Positions 7,775 to 17,652 of a stretch of DNA of 35,797 bases are shown piece after piece. The notes under the pieces are model-generated. The model had not been told where the DNA came from, did not search any database, and saw only the letters and a program-made list of their open reading frames with translations. Within the stretch, counting starts at the first letter, position 1, and each line of letters opens with the position of its first letter. Source of the DNA: Actinomyces oricola (GTDB lineage: Bacteria; Actinomycetota; Actinomycetes; Actinomycetales; Actinomycetaceae); assembly GCF_004104015.1 (NCBI RefSeq), contig NZ_RYFV01000030.1, positions 1 through 35,797 of the forward strand. Direction: 5' to 3'. The position numbers and the translations under genes were made by a program.

Positions 7775-7993
7775 CGGAGTCATCCCTAGCGGACCTTTTA
7801 TGGGCAAGAGCGTCGGCCACCGGCCAGGGCTGCGGCGCCGGACTCCTGGAGGCCCTGCACCGCACCGATGCGGGTGGAGGCCGACACGACCTTCTGGAAC
7901 ACCGGGTTCCGGGCGGCCCTGAGCCACCTCGCGCCGCTGCGGCTGACGTGTGCGTGTTCCTGGTTGCGTGTCACTGACCCTAGATACGATCGG
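7775..7993. other. Intergenic stretch upstream of the restriction-modification genes
   Basis: This GC-rich stretch stays open in several frames; the methylase frame extends upstream to 7868 but that part does not resemble the family. On the minus strand a frame reads NPVFQKVVSASTRIGAVQGL, which may be the decayed end of some gene but is not recognised. It may be the left junction of the acquired restriction-modification segment. Confidence 0.3.
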
Positions 7994-9478
7994 ATGGTGC
8001 TGATAGAAGACCTTCTGGGTGTCGCCGAGAGTGAGCGAACCGCCGCTCTTGGCGGGCTCGACGCGCGTACGAGGAGCGAGCTCGGCCAGTTCTTCACGCC
8101 CATGGCGGCCGCTCGGCTCATCGCCTCTATACCCCGGCTACCCGAGGCCGGCATTCTGCGTGTCCTCGACCCGGGCGCTGGTTCAGGTGTGCTAGCCGCA
8201 GCGCTCGTCGGCCGTGTGGTGGCAGAGCGACCAGGTCTGTCGCTTGAGATTGTCGCTGTGGAGCGAGATCCCGCCCTGCTGCCGAGTCTCCATGCCACGC
8301 TTCGCGCGTGTGAGCAGGCCGGTGGTGGCCGGGTCCGCGCTGAGGCCATGGAAGCCGACTTCATCCTCGACTCCGTTGGCTTGGGTGCGGTTCTCCGTCT
8401 TGACGGCCAATATGATCTCGTCATCGAGAACCCTCCCTACGGAAAGCTGGCGGTGTCGAGTGCGCACCGAACGGCCATGCGCGCTAATGGCGTCGATACA
8501 CCGAACTTGTATGCCGCGTTCCTTTCTCTGTCTGTTGCGGCGCTCAGAACCGGTGGTCAGGTCGTCGCGATCACGCCGCGCTCATTCTTCAATGGCCCGT
8601 ACTTCGGCGCCTTCCGCTCCCATTTGCTCGACTCGATTGCGCTCGATCGAATTCATGTCTTCGATTCCCGATCCACAGTTTTCGCCGATACCGGTGTTCT
8701 CCAGGAGAACGTGGTTTTCGCCGGAACACGTGACGCACCGCCGGGGACTGTCGAACTATCGGTCAGTCGCGACCATACTGACGACATCTCATCCCGGACT
8801 GTTGCGTACGAAGAGGTTGTTTTGCCGAGCGACCCCCACAGGTTCATCCGACTGACAATAGGCTTGGAAGACACAGCTGCCGTCGAGGCAGTGCTGTCTC
8901 AGCCGTGCTCCTTGGCCGATCTTGGCATTCAGGTCTCCACTGGCCGTGTCGTGGACTTCCGATCACGACACGCGCTGAGTAGTGTCGAACAGCCAGACGC
9001 TGTACCGCTGATCTACCCCGGTAACCTTCGCGACGGCAGTGTGTTCTGGCCACGAGAGATTCGCAAGCCGCAGTGGTTCCAGCCCCGTGACGACAGGGAT
9101 TGCGGGATGCTCTTGCCGGAAGGTTGGTATACGGTCGTCAAGCGATTTAGTGCGAAGGAAGAGCGTCGCCGGATTGTTGCATCGGTCTGGTCGCCTGTGG
9201 ACAACCCCGGAGAAGTGGCATTCGAGAATCATCTCAATGTCTTTCACGTCAGTGGTCATGGCATGGATGAATTCATCGCCAAAGGCATGGCAATGTGGCT
9301 CAATTCATCCGTCGTGGACAAGTTCTTCCGGACATTCTCCGGTCATACGCAGGTCAATGCCACCGATCTGCGAACCCTTCGGTTCCCGTCGATGGGCATG
9401 TTGTGCGATCTGGGCCGCAGCTACGATGGGTCCGCTGTGGATGTGGACTCCTTGATCAGAGGGCTGATCGCCGCGTGA
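7994..9478 (+). CDS. Type II DNA adenine-N6 methyltransferase, BsuBI/PstI-type partner
   Basis: 494 residues. The S-adenosylmethionine motif LDPGAGSG lies at about residues 58-65 and the catalytic NPPY at 146-149, preceded by QFFTPMAAARLI, the usual opening of Eco57I/PstI-type gamma-class N6-adenine methylases. The C-terminal half, with HVSGHGMDEFIAKGMAMWLN and SGHTQVNATDLRTL, is the target-recognition part of the family. It should methylate the adenine of CTGCAG if it matches its partner nuclease. ATG 7994 is the first start consistent with the family. The stop overlaps the endonuclease GTG (GTGA). Codon use is less GC-biased than in flanking housekeeping genes, suggesting transfer. Confidence 0.85.
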   Translation: MVLIEDLLGVAESERTAALGGLDARTRSELGQFFTPMAAARLIASIPRLPEAGILRVLDPGAGSGVLAAALVGRVVAERPGLSLEIVAVERDPALLPSLHATLRACEQAGGGRVRAEAMEADFILDSVGLGAVLRLDGQYDLVIENPPYGKLAVSSAHRTAMRANGVDTPNLYAAFLSLSVAALRTGGQVVAITPRSFFNGPYFGAFRSHLLDSIALDRIHVFDSRSTVFADTGVLQENVVFAGTRDAPPGTVELSVSRDHTDDISSRTVAYEEVVLPSDPHRFIRLTIGLEDTAAVEAVLSQPCSLADLGIQVSTGRVVDFRSRHALSSVEQPDAVPLIYPGNLRDGSVFWPREIRKPQWFQPRDDRDCGMLLPEGWYTVVKRFSAKEERRRIVASVWSPVDNPGEVAFENHLNVFHVSGHGMDEFIAKGMAMWLNSSVVDKFFRTFSGHTQVNATDLRTLRFPSMGMLCDLGRSYDGSAVDVDSLIRGLIAA

Positions 9479-10434
9479 AGGAGCTGAATGAGGCTGCGTA
9501 TGAGCGTGTAGAAGATGCTCGGATGGTTCTTGCTGCGCTTGGCATGGACGGCGAGCGCAGCAATGAACGTTCGGCGCTAGTACTTTTGGCTCTTCTGAGC
9601 TTGTCGGTATCCAAGAGTTGGGCCGAAGCCGCCAACCCGATGCTCGGTACGCGGGCAATCATGAACTTCATTCGAGACGAGTATGGCAGGGAGTACGCCC
9701 CTAATACGCGCGAGACGGTTCGACGGTTCACGCTTCATCAGTTTGTGGAAGCGCAACTCGTCGTGCAGAATCCTGATGAGCCACGACGCCCCGTCAACTC
9801 GTCAAAATGGAACTATCAAATCACGGCCGAAGCATTAGACGTCCTGCGCACCTACGGCACTGGCGCCTGGCAGCAAGCTGTCGATCGGTACCTCTCCGAG
9901 TTGCCGGGGCTTAAGGCCAGATACGCAGCAGCGCGCGAAATGAGACGCGTCTTCCTCACTCTTCCCGATGGTTCGGCGTTCACGTTGACTCCTGGCGGCC
10001 AGAATGTGCTGCTCAAGGCGATGGTTGAGGAATTCTGTCCTCGTTTCACCCCTGGTGGACAAGTGCTCTACATTGGTGACGCGGGCAGCAAATGGGCGTT
10101 CTTCGAGCGCGACGCCCTGGCGGCACTTAATGTCGAGGTCAACGAGCACGGCAAGATGCCTGACCTTGTCATTTATCTACCCCACCGCAATTGGCTCGTG
10201 CTTCTTGAGGCGGCAAGCTCTCACGGGCCTGTCGACTCGAAGCGCCAAGCCGAGCTCGCTGATCTATTTTCATCTTCGACGGCGGCCCTCGTCTACGTTT
10301 CCTGCTTTCCGAGCCGTGCTGAATTCCGGAAGTATGTGGACAGGATCGCCTGGGAGTCGAACGTTTGGTGCGCCGATCATCCAACCCACATGATCCATTA
10401 CAATGGTCAACGTTTCCTAAGCCCATACGAATGA
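9475..10434 (+). CDS. BsuBI/PstI-family type II restriction endonuclease
   Basis: 319 residues. The central and C-terminal blocks match this family closely: TPGGQNVLLKAMVEEFCPRF, then FTPGGQVLYIGDAGSKWAFF, and EHGKMPDLVIYLPHRNWLVL followed by EAASSHGPVDSKR, which holds the metal-binding acidic residues and lysine. The end HMIHYNGQRFLSPYE is also typical. The N-terminal third is the helical BsuBI/PstI N-terminal domain. Family members cut CTGCAG, and this is the expected specificity here by homology. The GTG start overlaps the methylase stop, so methylase is translated first, as is safe for the host. A longer in-frame start at 9295 inside the methylase is rejected. Confidence 0.88.
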   Translation: MKELNEAAYERVEDARMVLAALGMDGERSNERSALVLLALLSLSVSKSWAEAANPMLGTRAIMNFIRDEYGREYAPNTRETVRRFTLHQFVEAQLVVQNPDEPRRPVNSSKWNYQITAEALDVLRTYGTGAWQQAVDRYLSELPGLKARYAAAREMRRVFLTLPDGSAFTLTPGGQNVLLKAMVEEFCPRFTPGGQVLYIGDAGSKWAFFERDALAALNVEVNEHGKMPDLVIYLPHRNWLVLLEAASSHGPVDSKRQAELADLFSSSTAALVYVSCFPSRAEFRKYVDRIAWESNVWCADHPTHMIHYNGQRFLSPYE

Positions 10435-10459
10435 CACGTCGGTAGGATCAACCCGGGTG

Positions 10460-10475
10460 CCGGTGGGAACACCGG
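10460..10475 (+). terminator. Small stem-loop after the endonuclease gene
   Basis: CCGGTG-GGAA-CACCGG forms a six-base-pair stem with a GNRA-type tetraloop 25 bases after the endonuclease stop. There is no T-run, so it is a weak candidate terminator or part of an older element. Confidence 0.35.
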
Positions 10476-10508
10476 AAGATCTGGGCGCTGGTCCGCCACG
10501 GCACTAAA
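10474..10508 (+). pseudogene. Possible short IS3-type transposase scrap
   Basis: One frame reads RKIWALVRHGTK and stops. This resembles the YGxRKIWAxLxRxG block near the start of IS3-family OrfB transposases. It is only a dozen residues, so the match could be chance. If real, it marks the right edge of the segment that brought in the restriction-modification genes. Confidence 0.25.
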
Positions 10509-10522
10509 TGAGCCGAGTCAGG

Positions 10523-11306
10523 TCACCCGCCGGGGCGCGGTTCGGGCAGCCGGATCGGCCGCAGTCGTCGCAGTCCGCCCAACCATCCGGCCCCCGTGAG
10601 CCCTAAGGTGAAGCCGGCCCCGTGCACGAGTCCGCGCCGCATGTAGTCGCCCGCCTCGCCGCCGAGGTTCTCGACGACGTAACTCGCGAGTTCGCGGGTC
10701 GACCACAGGGGCAGTGCTCGGGTCCACTCGGCGACCGGGTCCACGAGCAGTTGCGGGGCCATGACCGCCAGGAGCAGCAATGACCGCCAGGAGCAGCAGT
10801 GCTCCTTCGAGGTCGCGCGGCACCAGCGCCGCGGCGAGCGATCCCAGCGGCACCGACACGGCGACTGTCAGCAGCAGCATTGGCAGCACGAACGCCGGGC
10901 GCACGAGCCGGTCGCCGATGCTGAGGGCCACGATCGCCGCGTACACGGCGGCGATCAACCAGCCGAGCAGGAGGACGGCGGCGTATCGGCCGACAACGAG
11001 CGCCGTCGGGCGCGCGCCACTGACTGCGAGACGCCGGTCCACTCGCCGCGAGGAGACGGTCGTGAACAGGCTGAGCGTCGCCGCGGCCCACCCCAGGCCG
11101 ATCGCCAGCAGGCGGAGCGCCGTCCAGTGAGCGTCGATCCGGGCCAGGAAGAACACCAGCGGCAGGAGCAGGGCCAGGGCCAGGGCTCCCCGTCGTCGGA
11201 CGTTCTCCTGCAGGGTCACCCGCATCACGAGAAGGGTCATGGATGCGGTGCGCCCGCGGGCCCGGGGATCGGCATCGAGGGGCCCCAGTAATGCGGGCGC
11301 GGTCAT
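10523..11306 (-). pseudogene. ABC transporter permease, frameshifted by a 19-bp duplication
   Basis: From ATG 11306 the frame encodes a membrane protein with hydrophobic segments such as GALALALLLPLVFFLARI, AVLLLGWLIAAVYAAIVAL and LPMLLLTVAVSVPLGSLAAA. At DLEGALLLLAV the frame is broken by an exact tandem duplication of 19 bases. The other frame then continues with MAPQLLVDPVAEWTRALPLW and ends with GFTLGLTGAGWLGGLRRLRP at 10523, giving an intact permease of about 255 residues if one copy is removed. The shifted product loses the last 85 or so residues, including a membrane segment. The gene overlaps the upstream ATPase (ATGA). The module is probably inactive in this isolate unless one repeat copy is lost by slippage. 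Confidence 0.75.
10761..10798. repeat. Exact 19-bp tandem duplication inside the permease gene
   Basis: ATGACCGCCAGGAGCAGCA occurs at 10761-10779 and again at 10780-10798 with no gap. Since 19 is not a multiple of three it shifts the frame. The two copies are identical, which points to a recent event. Confidence 0.95.
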
Positions 11307-12193
11307 GCGGCGTGCTCCTGCAAGATCTCCGGGGCGGGCAGTTCGATGACGCGGTCGACGAACTCGATGTCGCGCAGCAGGTGCGTGACGAGCAGGACAC
11401 CCGCCCCCGATTCCCTCCATGAGGAGATGAGGGCCCACAGGTCCTCATAGGCCGCCGCGTCCAGGCCCTGGTAGGGCTCATCGAGGAGCAGCAGGTCCGG
11501 TGAGCCCATCTGGGCCAGGGCGAGATTGAGCTTCTGCTGCGTGCCGCCCGAGAGGGTGCCGGTGACCTGGTTGCCGTGCGGCGCCCAGCCCAAACGGCGC
11601 AGAAGGCGGTGCCCCGTTGACACCGAACGGCGAGCGCCCGAGCCCTGGGACGCGCCGAAAAGGCGCAGATGCTCGTCGACGGTCAGCAGTGGTCCGAGGC
11701 CGTCGAGCTGTGGGGCGTAGCCGAAGCGGGCCGTGCGCTCGACCGTGCCGGCGCTCGCACGCAGCACCCCGGCGCTCACCTCAACGAGAGTGGACTTGCC
11801 GGCGCCGTTCGCGCCGACGACCGCGACGATCTCCCCGCGGCGCACCGTCAGGTCGACGTCGCGCAGGACGGTGCGCCGCCCGCGTCGGGCGCCGACGCCG
11901 CACAGGCGCAGGACCACCTGCCCGAGCATCGGGTGCTCGGGGTCCAGAGGGCCGGCGCCGCTCTCGCGCAGCGCCGAGGCGAGCTGGCGGGCGTACAGGA
12001 CGGCGGGCCCGAACAGATCGCCCGGGGCGAGGCGCGCGGAGTCGGCGTCGGCGCGGGTGGACGCGAGTGCGCGCTCGGCCTCGTGCGGGTGCAGCCCGAC
12101 GCAGGTGAGTTCGCAAGCCAGGCCCCGGTACCACGCCTCGTCTGCGGAAGCGGCGGACTGCGGCGCGTGCCGGTCCGGTGAGGCCCCGGTCAT
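11303..12193 (-). CDS. ABC transporter ATP-binding protein with N-terminal extra domain
   Basis: 296 residues. Walker A is GANGAGKST, the signature LSGGTQQKL, Walker B LLLLDEPYQG, and the switch histidine lies in LLVTHLLRDIEF. Before the ATPase core are about 90 residues with WYRGLACELTCVGLHPHEAE and FGPAVLYARQLASALRESG, which look like the HAAS/DUF1700-type small helical domain normally carried by a separate protein or by a permease and often encoded beside PadR regulators. Its fusion to an ATPase is notable. Start ATG 12193 overlaps the PadR stop (ATGA) and the stop overlaps the permease ATG, so three genes form one coupled operon. Confidence 0.85.
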   Translation of the reverse strand: MTGASPDRHAPQSAASADEAWYRGLACELTCVGLHPHEAERALASTRADADSARLAPGDLFGPAVLYARQLASALRESGAGPLDPEHPMLGQVVLRLCGVGARRGRRTVLRDVDLTVRRGEIVAVVGANGAGKSTLVEVSAGVLRASAGTVERTARFGYAPQLDGLGPLLTVDEHLRLFGASQGSGARRSVSTGHRLLRRLGWAPHGNQVTGTLSGGTQQKLNLALAQMGSPDLLLLDEPYQGLDAAAYEDLWALISSWRESGAGVLLVTHLLRDIEFVDRVIELPAPEILQEHAA

Positions 12194-12600
12194 GGCAGGG
12201 CCCCAGCGCTCGATGCGGAGGGGGCGGGGCCCGATGATGCCGGTGCGGTCGACGGCGTCGTCCGGGCCGCATGCGCACTGCCGTCGAGGACCGCGGAGAC
12301 CGCGGCGCGGAATGCCCGCCACTCCTCGCGGCGGGCGGCGAGCTCGGTGAGGCCGGCGGGAGTGAGCTCGTAGTACTTGCGGGCGGGGCCCGAACTGGAG
12401 GGGCGCGTCGAGGTCGTGACGAGACCGCGGCGCTCAAGACGGGTGAGCGCCGGGTAAAGGCTGCCGCCGGGAACCTCGTCCATGCCCGCCTCGACCAGGC
12501 GCCGGGTCAGAGACAGGCCGTAGTCGGGGCCCGGCTCGAGCAAAGCGAGCAGGCAGGGCTCGAGGAAGCCGCGCAGGAGACGTGCCGTCGTGCGATCCAT
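12190..12600 (-). CDS. PadR-family transcriptional regulator
   Basis: 136 residues. The winged helix shows LLRGFLEPCLLALLEPGPDY, GLSLTRRLVEAG, EVPGGSLYPALTRLERRGLV and YYELTPAGLTEL, all standard for PadR proteins, which repress efflux or stress genes until a ligand binds. The C-terminal tail is Ala/Pro/Ser-rich. It is the first gene of the ABC operon. No ribosome-binding site lies before the ATG at 12600, and two dyads overlap or abut the start codon, so the mRNA may be leaderless and the gene self-repressed. Confidence 0.88.
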   Translation of the reverse strand: MDRTTARLLRGFLEPCLLALLEPGPDYGLSLTRRLVEAGMDEVPGGSLYPALTRLERRGLVTTSTRPSSSGPARKYYELTPAGLTELAARREEWRAFRAAVSAVLDGSAHAARTTPSTAPASSGPAPSASSAGALP

Positions 12601-12631
12601 GTAGATAGACTACATAGATAGCAGACTATCT
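12599..12631. promoter_or_regulatory. Paired PadR-type operator over the padR start codon
   Basis: Two adjacent dyads are visible: ATGTAG-ATAGA-CTACAT at 12599-12615, which includes most of the start codon of the PadR gene, and AGATAG-CAGA-CTATCT at 12616-12631. ATGTA...TACAT dyads are the known binding pattern for many PadR regulators. The sites would cover the promoter, giving negative autoregulation. Confidence 0.7.
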
Positions 12632-12633
12632 GA

Positions 12634-14160
<1,527 letters not shown>

Positions 14161-14197
14161 GACGGGAGCCTTCCCGACCGTCCAGCTCCTTGGGCCC

Positions 14198-14240
14198 GGG
14201 CCGGGCCGCCACCCCCAGTCGCGGGGCGGCGGCCCGGCCC
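14198..14240 (+). terminator. GC-rich hairpin after gdhA
   Basis: Perfect 13-bp arms, GGGCCGGGCCGCC at 14198-14210 and GGCGGCCCGGCCC at 14228-14240, with a 17-base loop, start 37 bases after the gdhA stop. No T-run follows, as is common for actinobacterial terminators. Confidence 0.65.
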
Positions 14241-14377
14241 GGCCGCTGAAGCAATCAGGCGCGCCGTGCCTGCCCCAGCGGCTGATTCCCGGGTAGACTG
14301 CCGCTCGCATCGACTACGAGCGATTGACGGCTTAGGCTTACCCTGTCTCTCGCTTTCCGGTCACATGAGGCCCCATC

Positions 14378-16828
14378 ATGCGATTCCATGTCCCGACTAA
14401 GGCGCTCGCGTCGCTGGCGGCCGTCGCTGTCGCGGCGCTGTCGCCCGCAGCGGCTTTTGGCGCCGAGCCCGCATCCGGCACCGTAGCTTCAACAGCAGCT
14501 GTTGGGCCTACGGCGCTGCCTGCTGCCGTACAGCCGGTTTCCCAGGGCATGGATGTCGTTGGCGAGGGCGGTATGGCGCCGGTGGCCACCCAGCCGACCG
14601 CTGACTCCACGACTGTTGACTCTCCCACCGCCGACTCTACGACCGCCGAGCCCACCTCGGAGCCCGCCACCCCGACGACGCCGGGGGCTACGCCCGCCGC
14701 GGTCGACATTAACCTCCTGGGCATCACTGACTTTCACGGGCACATCTCACGCACCACGGATCCGGCCACCGGAGCGGTCCTCGACCCCGGCGCCGTGACC
14801 CTGGCCTGCGAGGTCTCCGCCGCCCGCGCCTCGACCGCGAACACCTTGTTCGTCTCCGCCGGGGACTCCGTGGGGGCCTCCGCCTACGTCTCCTCAGTGC
14901 TGGCGGACCAGCCCACCATTGACGTCCTCAACGCCATAGGGCTGGACGCCTCCGCCCTGGGCGGCCACGAGCTCGACAAGGGCCTGGAGGACTTCACCGG
15001 GCGGATTCTCCCCGCCGCCGACTTCCCCTTCCTGGCGGCCAATGTCTCCGGCTCACCCGCCCTGACCGCTGAGGGCGACGGTAATGGCACCCGCATAGTG
15101 GAGGTCGATGGTGTGCGCGTGGCCCTGGTAGGGGTGAGCACCGACGGCCTGTCGAGCCTCCCATCCCTGTCCGGCCTCACCGTCAGCCCTGCTGTTGCCG
15201 CCGCCAACGCCCGCGCCGCCGAGCTCAAGGACGGGGACGCCGCCAACGGCGAGGCCGAGGTTGTCATCGTGCTCAGCCATGAGGACGCCAACCTCCAGGC
15301 GGGCGCCTTCACCGGGAATGTCGACGCCGTCTTCGCCGGGCACTCCCACCAGGTCTACGCCCAGACCCTCACAACCTCCGACGGCGAGCCGATCGCCGTC
15401 GTCCAGGCCGACCACTACGGCTGGGGCCTGGGCCGCATCTCCCTGCGCTACGACCCCGCCACGAAGGCCGTCAGCGTCGTGGCGGCGGAGAACCAGGACC
15501 TGCGCGCCTCCACCTGCACCACCGACGCTTACGGTGTGGCCGGGATCGTTCAGCGGGCGGAATCAGATGCAGTCGCCGCCGGCACGACCCCGGTGGCGCG
15601 CATTGGCTCCGACTTCCTGCGCGGGGTGAGCAGCGGCACCGAGTCCACCGCCGCCAACCTCATTGCCGACTCCTTCCGCCACTGGCTCGCCACCGACATC
15701 CAGCCCGCCGACTCCACCCACTACGTGGGCCTCATGAACGCTGCGGCAGTAGGGGGCGACTACCTCTACGCCGCCGGCGGCTCCGAGGGCGACGGGGTCC
15801 TCACCGCCGCAGAGGCCAATACCGTCCAACCCTTCGGCTATGAGATGGTCTACACCACCCTCACCGGCGCCGAGTTGACCACACTCCTATCCCAGCAGTG
15901 GCAACCGGGCACCGCACACCCCATGCTCGCCTTGGGGCTGTCCAGCAACGTCCAGGTCATTGTCAACCCGGACGCCGAGGCCGAGTTGAGCGCCATCCAG
16001 GCGGACTTGGCCGCCAGCGGCGAGCCGGCCTCCTCCCGCCAGGCCGAGATTGACGCCGCCCGCGCCCGCCTAATCACCCAGGTCATTGTGGATGACCAGA
16101 TCCTGACGAGCACGGATGCGGTCGTGGTCGCCTCCAACTCCTCCCTCATGTCCGGCGGCGACGGCTACGAGGTACTGGACGGCCGAGACAGTGTCAGCAC
16201 TGACGTACTCGACCGGGACGTCACCACCAGCTACCTGGCCTCCGCCGCCACCCCCATGGTGGCCTCCTACAGCCGCCACCAGGTTGGCATGGGGATGGTG
16301 CGCAACCCCGAGGGCACCATCACCCTGAACCTCAACGGCCTGGCCTACACCCCGGCCTCCGAGCAGACCCTGGGGGCCCAGCGCGTGCGCGTCATGAACG
16401 GCGCCACCGAGCTGACCTCCACCAAAATTGACGTGGCCGTCGATGCCAGCGGGCCCACCACCGGCACCGCCACCCTGACCGTCACCGTCCCCCCGGATGC
16501 TCCGAGCGGGGCCTGCCGCACCATTGACGGGGCGCGCTGCCGCTCCGTGACGGTCGAGGTCGTTGACGCCCAGGGCAATGTACTCAATAGCCTCCTCCTG
16601 GAGGTCAGCGACGTGGGCTCCGTGGTGCAGCCCGGGGCGAACCAGGAGAGCACCGTGACCCCGGCGATCAAGCCTCAGGCGGCCAAACCGGGGGGAGGAC
16701 TGGCCCGCACCGGCACCTCTATTGCCATTGGCGCACTCGGGGTGGCGCTGCTGTCCGCCGGCGGGCTCATTGCGCTGCGTCGGCGCGCCGCCAAGGAGCA
16801 GCAGGCGGCCAAATCCCCGGTCGAGTAG
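14378..16828 (+). CDS. Cell-wall-anchored 5'-nucleotidase / metallophosphatase
   Basis: 816 residues. A signal peptide (about 1-29, ending near AAAFGAEP) is followed by a Thr/Ser/Pro-rich linker to about residue 108. The metallophosphatase domain begins with INLLGITDFHGH (D118, H120) and continues with ALGGHELDKG, in place of the usual GNHE/D, and FAGHSH; the 5'-nucleotidase C-terminal domain follows with FGYEMVYTTLTGAEL and SSLMSGGDGYEV. The tail has an LARTG sorting motif (775-779), a hydrophobic span and a basic end, so sortase should attach it to the peptidoglycan. UshA-like enzymes of this type release nucleosides and phosphate from extracellular nucleotides. Start supported by GAGG about nine bases upstream. 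Confidence 0.9.
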   Translation: MRFHVPTKALASLAAVAVAALSPAAAFGAEPASGTVASTAAVGPTALPAAVQPVSQGMDVVGEGGMAPVATQPTADSTTVDSPTADSTTAEPTSEPATPTTPGATPAAVDINLLGITDFHGHISRTTDPATGAVLDPGAVTLACEVSAARASTANTLFVSAGDSVGASAYVSSVLADQPTIDVLNAIGLDASALGGHELDKGLEDFTGRILPAADFPFLAANVSGSPALTAEGDGNGTRIVEVDGVRVALVGVSTDGLSSLPSLSGLTVSPAVAAANARAAELKDGDAANGEAEVVIVLSHEDANLQAGAFTGNVDAVFAGHSHQVYAQTLTTSDGEPIAVVQADHYGWGLGRISLRYDPATKAVSVVAAENQDLRASTCTTDAYGVAGIVQRAESDAVAAGTTPVARIGSDFLRGVSSGTESTAANLIADSFRHWLATDIQPADSTHYVGLMNAAAVGGDYLYAAGGSEGDGVLTAAEANTVQPFGYEMVYTTLTGAELTTLLSQQWQPGTAHPMLALGLSSNVQVIVNPDAEAELSAIQADLAASGEPASSRQAEIDAARARLITQVIVDDQILTSTDAVVVASNSSLMSGGDGYEVLDGRDSVSTDVLDRDVTTSYLASAATPMVASYSRHQVGMGMVRNPEGTITLNLNGLAYTPASEQTLGAQRVRVMNGATELTSTKIDVAVDASGPTTGTATLTVTVPPDAPSGACRTIDGARCRSVTVEVVDAQGNVLNSLLLEVSDVGSVVQPGANQESTVTPAIKPQAAKPGGGLARTGTSIAIGALGVALLSAGGLIALRRRAAKEQQAAKSPVE

Positions 16829-16905
16829 GCGCCGGGCCCGGTAGGCCTCGCACCGACGCGGTCGCCTTCGGGCTTGCGCCCCGGCCATCCGCGTATCCGC
16901 GGCGG

Positions 16906-17652
16906 TCAGGGCGCCGAGAGGATCTGCTCGATGTCGACCACGCCCGTGCGCAGGGCCAGCAGCACCAGCTGCACCCGGTCGCGGCAGCCGGTCTTGGCCA
17001 GCAGATGGCTGACATGAGTCTTGATCGTGGCCATGGACAGCCACAAACGGTCGCACAGCTCCTGGTTGGTCAACCCCATGGCGATAAGGGCCAGGATCTC
17101 CCGTTCTCGGTCAGTGACATGGTCCGGCAGCACTGCGGGCGCCACCCCACTGGGCTCCGCCGCCCGGGGCCCGGGCGCACCGGGGCTGAGGGTGGTGCCC
17201 GCCCCCGTCCGCGAAGCGGCGTGGGCTTCCAGGCCCTGGCGCATGGCCAGCACCAGGCGCCGTGTGGGCCCCGGCGAGATCACCGAGTCACCGCTGTGAA
17301 CCGTGCGCACCGCGGCAATGAGGTCCTGCGGGGCGGTGTTCTTGAGCAGGAACCCGGCCGCCCCCGCCTCGATCGCCCCCAGGACGTAGCCATCCGTGTC
17401 GAAGGTCGTCAGAATGACAATCCGGCCCGGCGTCTTGTCCTCCACCAGCCGCTGGGTGGCGGTCAGTCCGCCCATCACCGGCATTTGCACATCGAGCAGG
17501 AGCACGTCGGCGGGGTCGCGGCGCTGGCGGCGCAGAGCATCCGCGCCATCAACCGCCTGCCAGAGAACCTCCATATCCTCCTGGGCCCCGAGCAGCATGG
17601 CCATGCCCGCCGAGAACAGGGGCTCGTCGTCGGCCAGCCCAATACGGATCAT
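16906..17652 (-). CDS. NarL/LuxR-type response regulator
   Basis: 248 residues. The receiver domain has acidic residues in GLADDEPLF and the phosphorylated aspartate in LLLDVQMPVMGG (D54), with ILTTFDTDGYV and GFLLKNTAP as the later conserved blocks. A linker rich in Ala, Gly and Pro leads to a LuxR-type helix-turn-helix, VTDREREILALIAMGLTNQE followed by LSMATIKTHVSHLLAKTGC. The ATG overlaps the kinase stop by four bases, so the pair is translated together. Its targets are unknown. It is convergent with the nucleotidase gene, about 77 bases away. Confidence 0.92.
   Translation of the reverse strand: MIRIGLADDEPLFSAGMAMLLGAQEDMEVLWQAVDGADALRRQRRDPADVLLLDVQMPVMGGLTATQRLVEDKTPGRIVILTTFDTDGYVLGAIEAGAAGFLLKNTAPQDLIAAVRTVHSGDSVISPGPTRRLVLAMRQGLEAHAASRTGAGTTLSPGAPGPRAAEPSGVAPAVLPDHVTDREREILALIAMGLTNQELCDRLWLSMATIKTHVSHLLAKTGCRDRVQLVLLALRTGVVDIEQILSAP

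Noticed and set aside
9295-9474. Earlier start of the restriction endonuclease inside the methylase gene
   Set aside because: This part is a shadow of the methylase C-terminus; GTG 9475 overlaps the methylase stop and starts the family-like sequence.
14332-14344. TTAGGCTTACCCT upstream of the nucleotidase as an iron-regulator (DtxR/IdeR) box
   Set aside because: Only the first half agrees with the usual box and the second half lacks the symmetric partner; no iron-linked gene is nearby.
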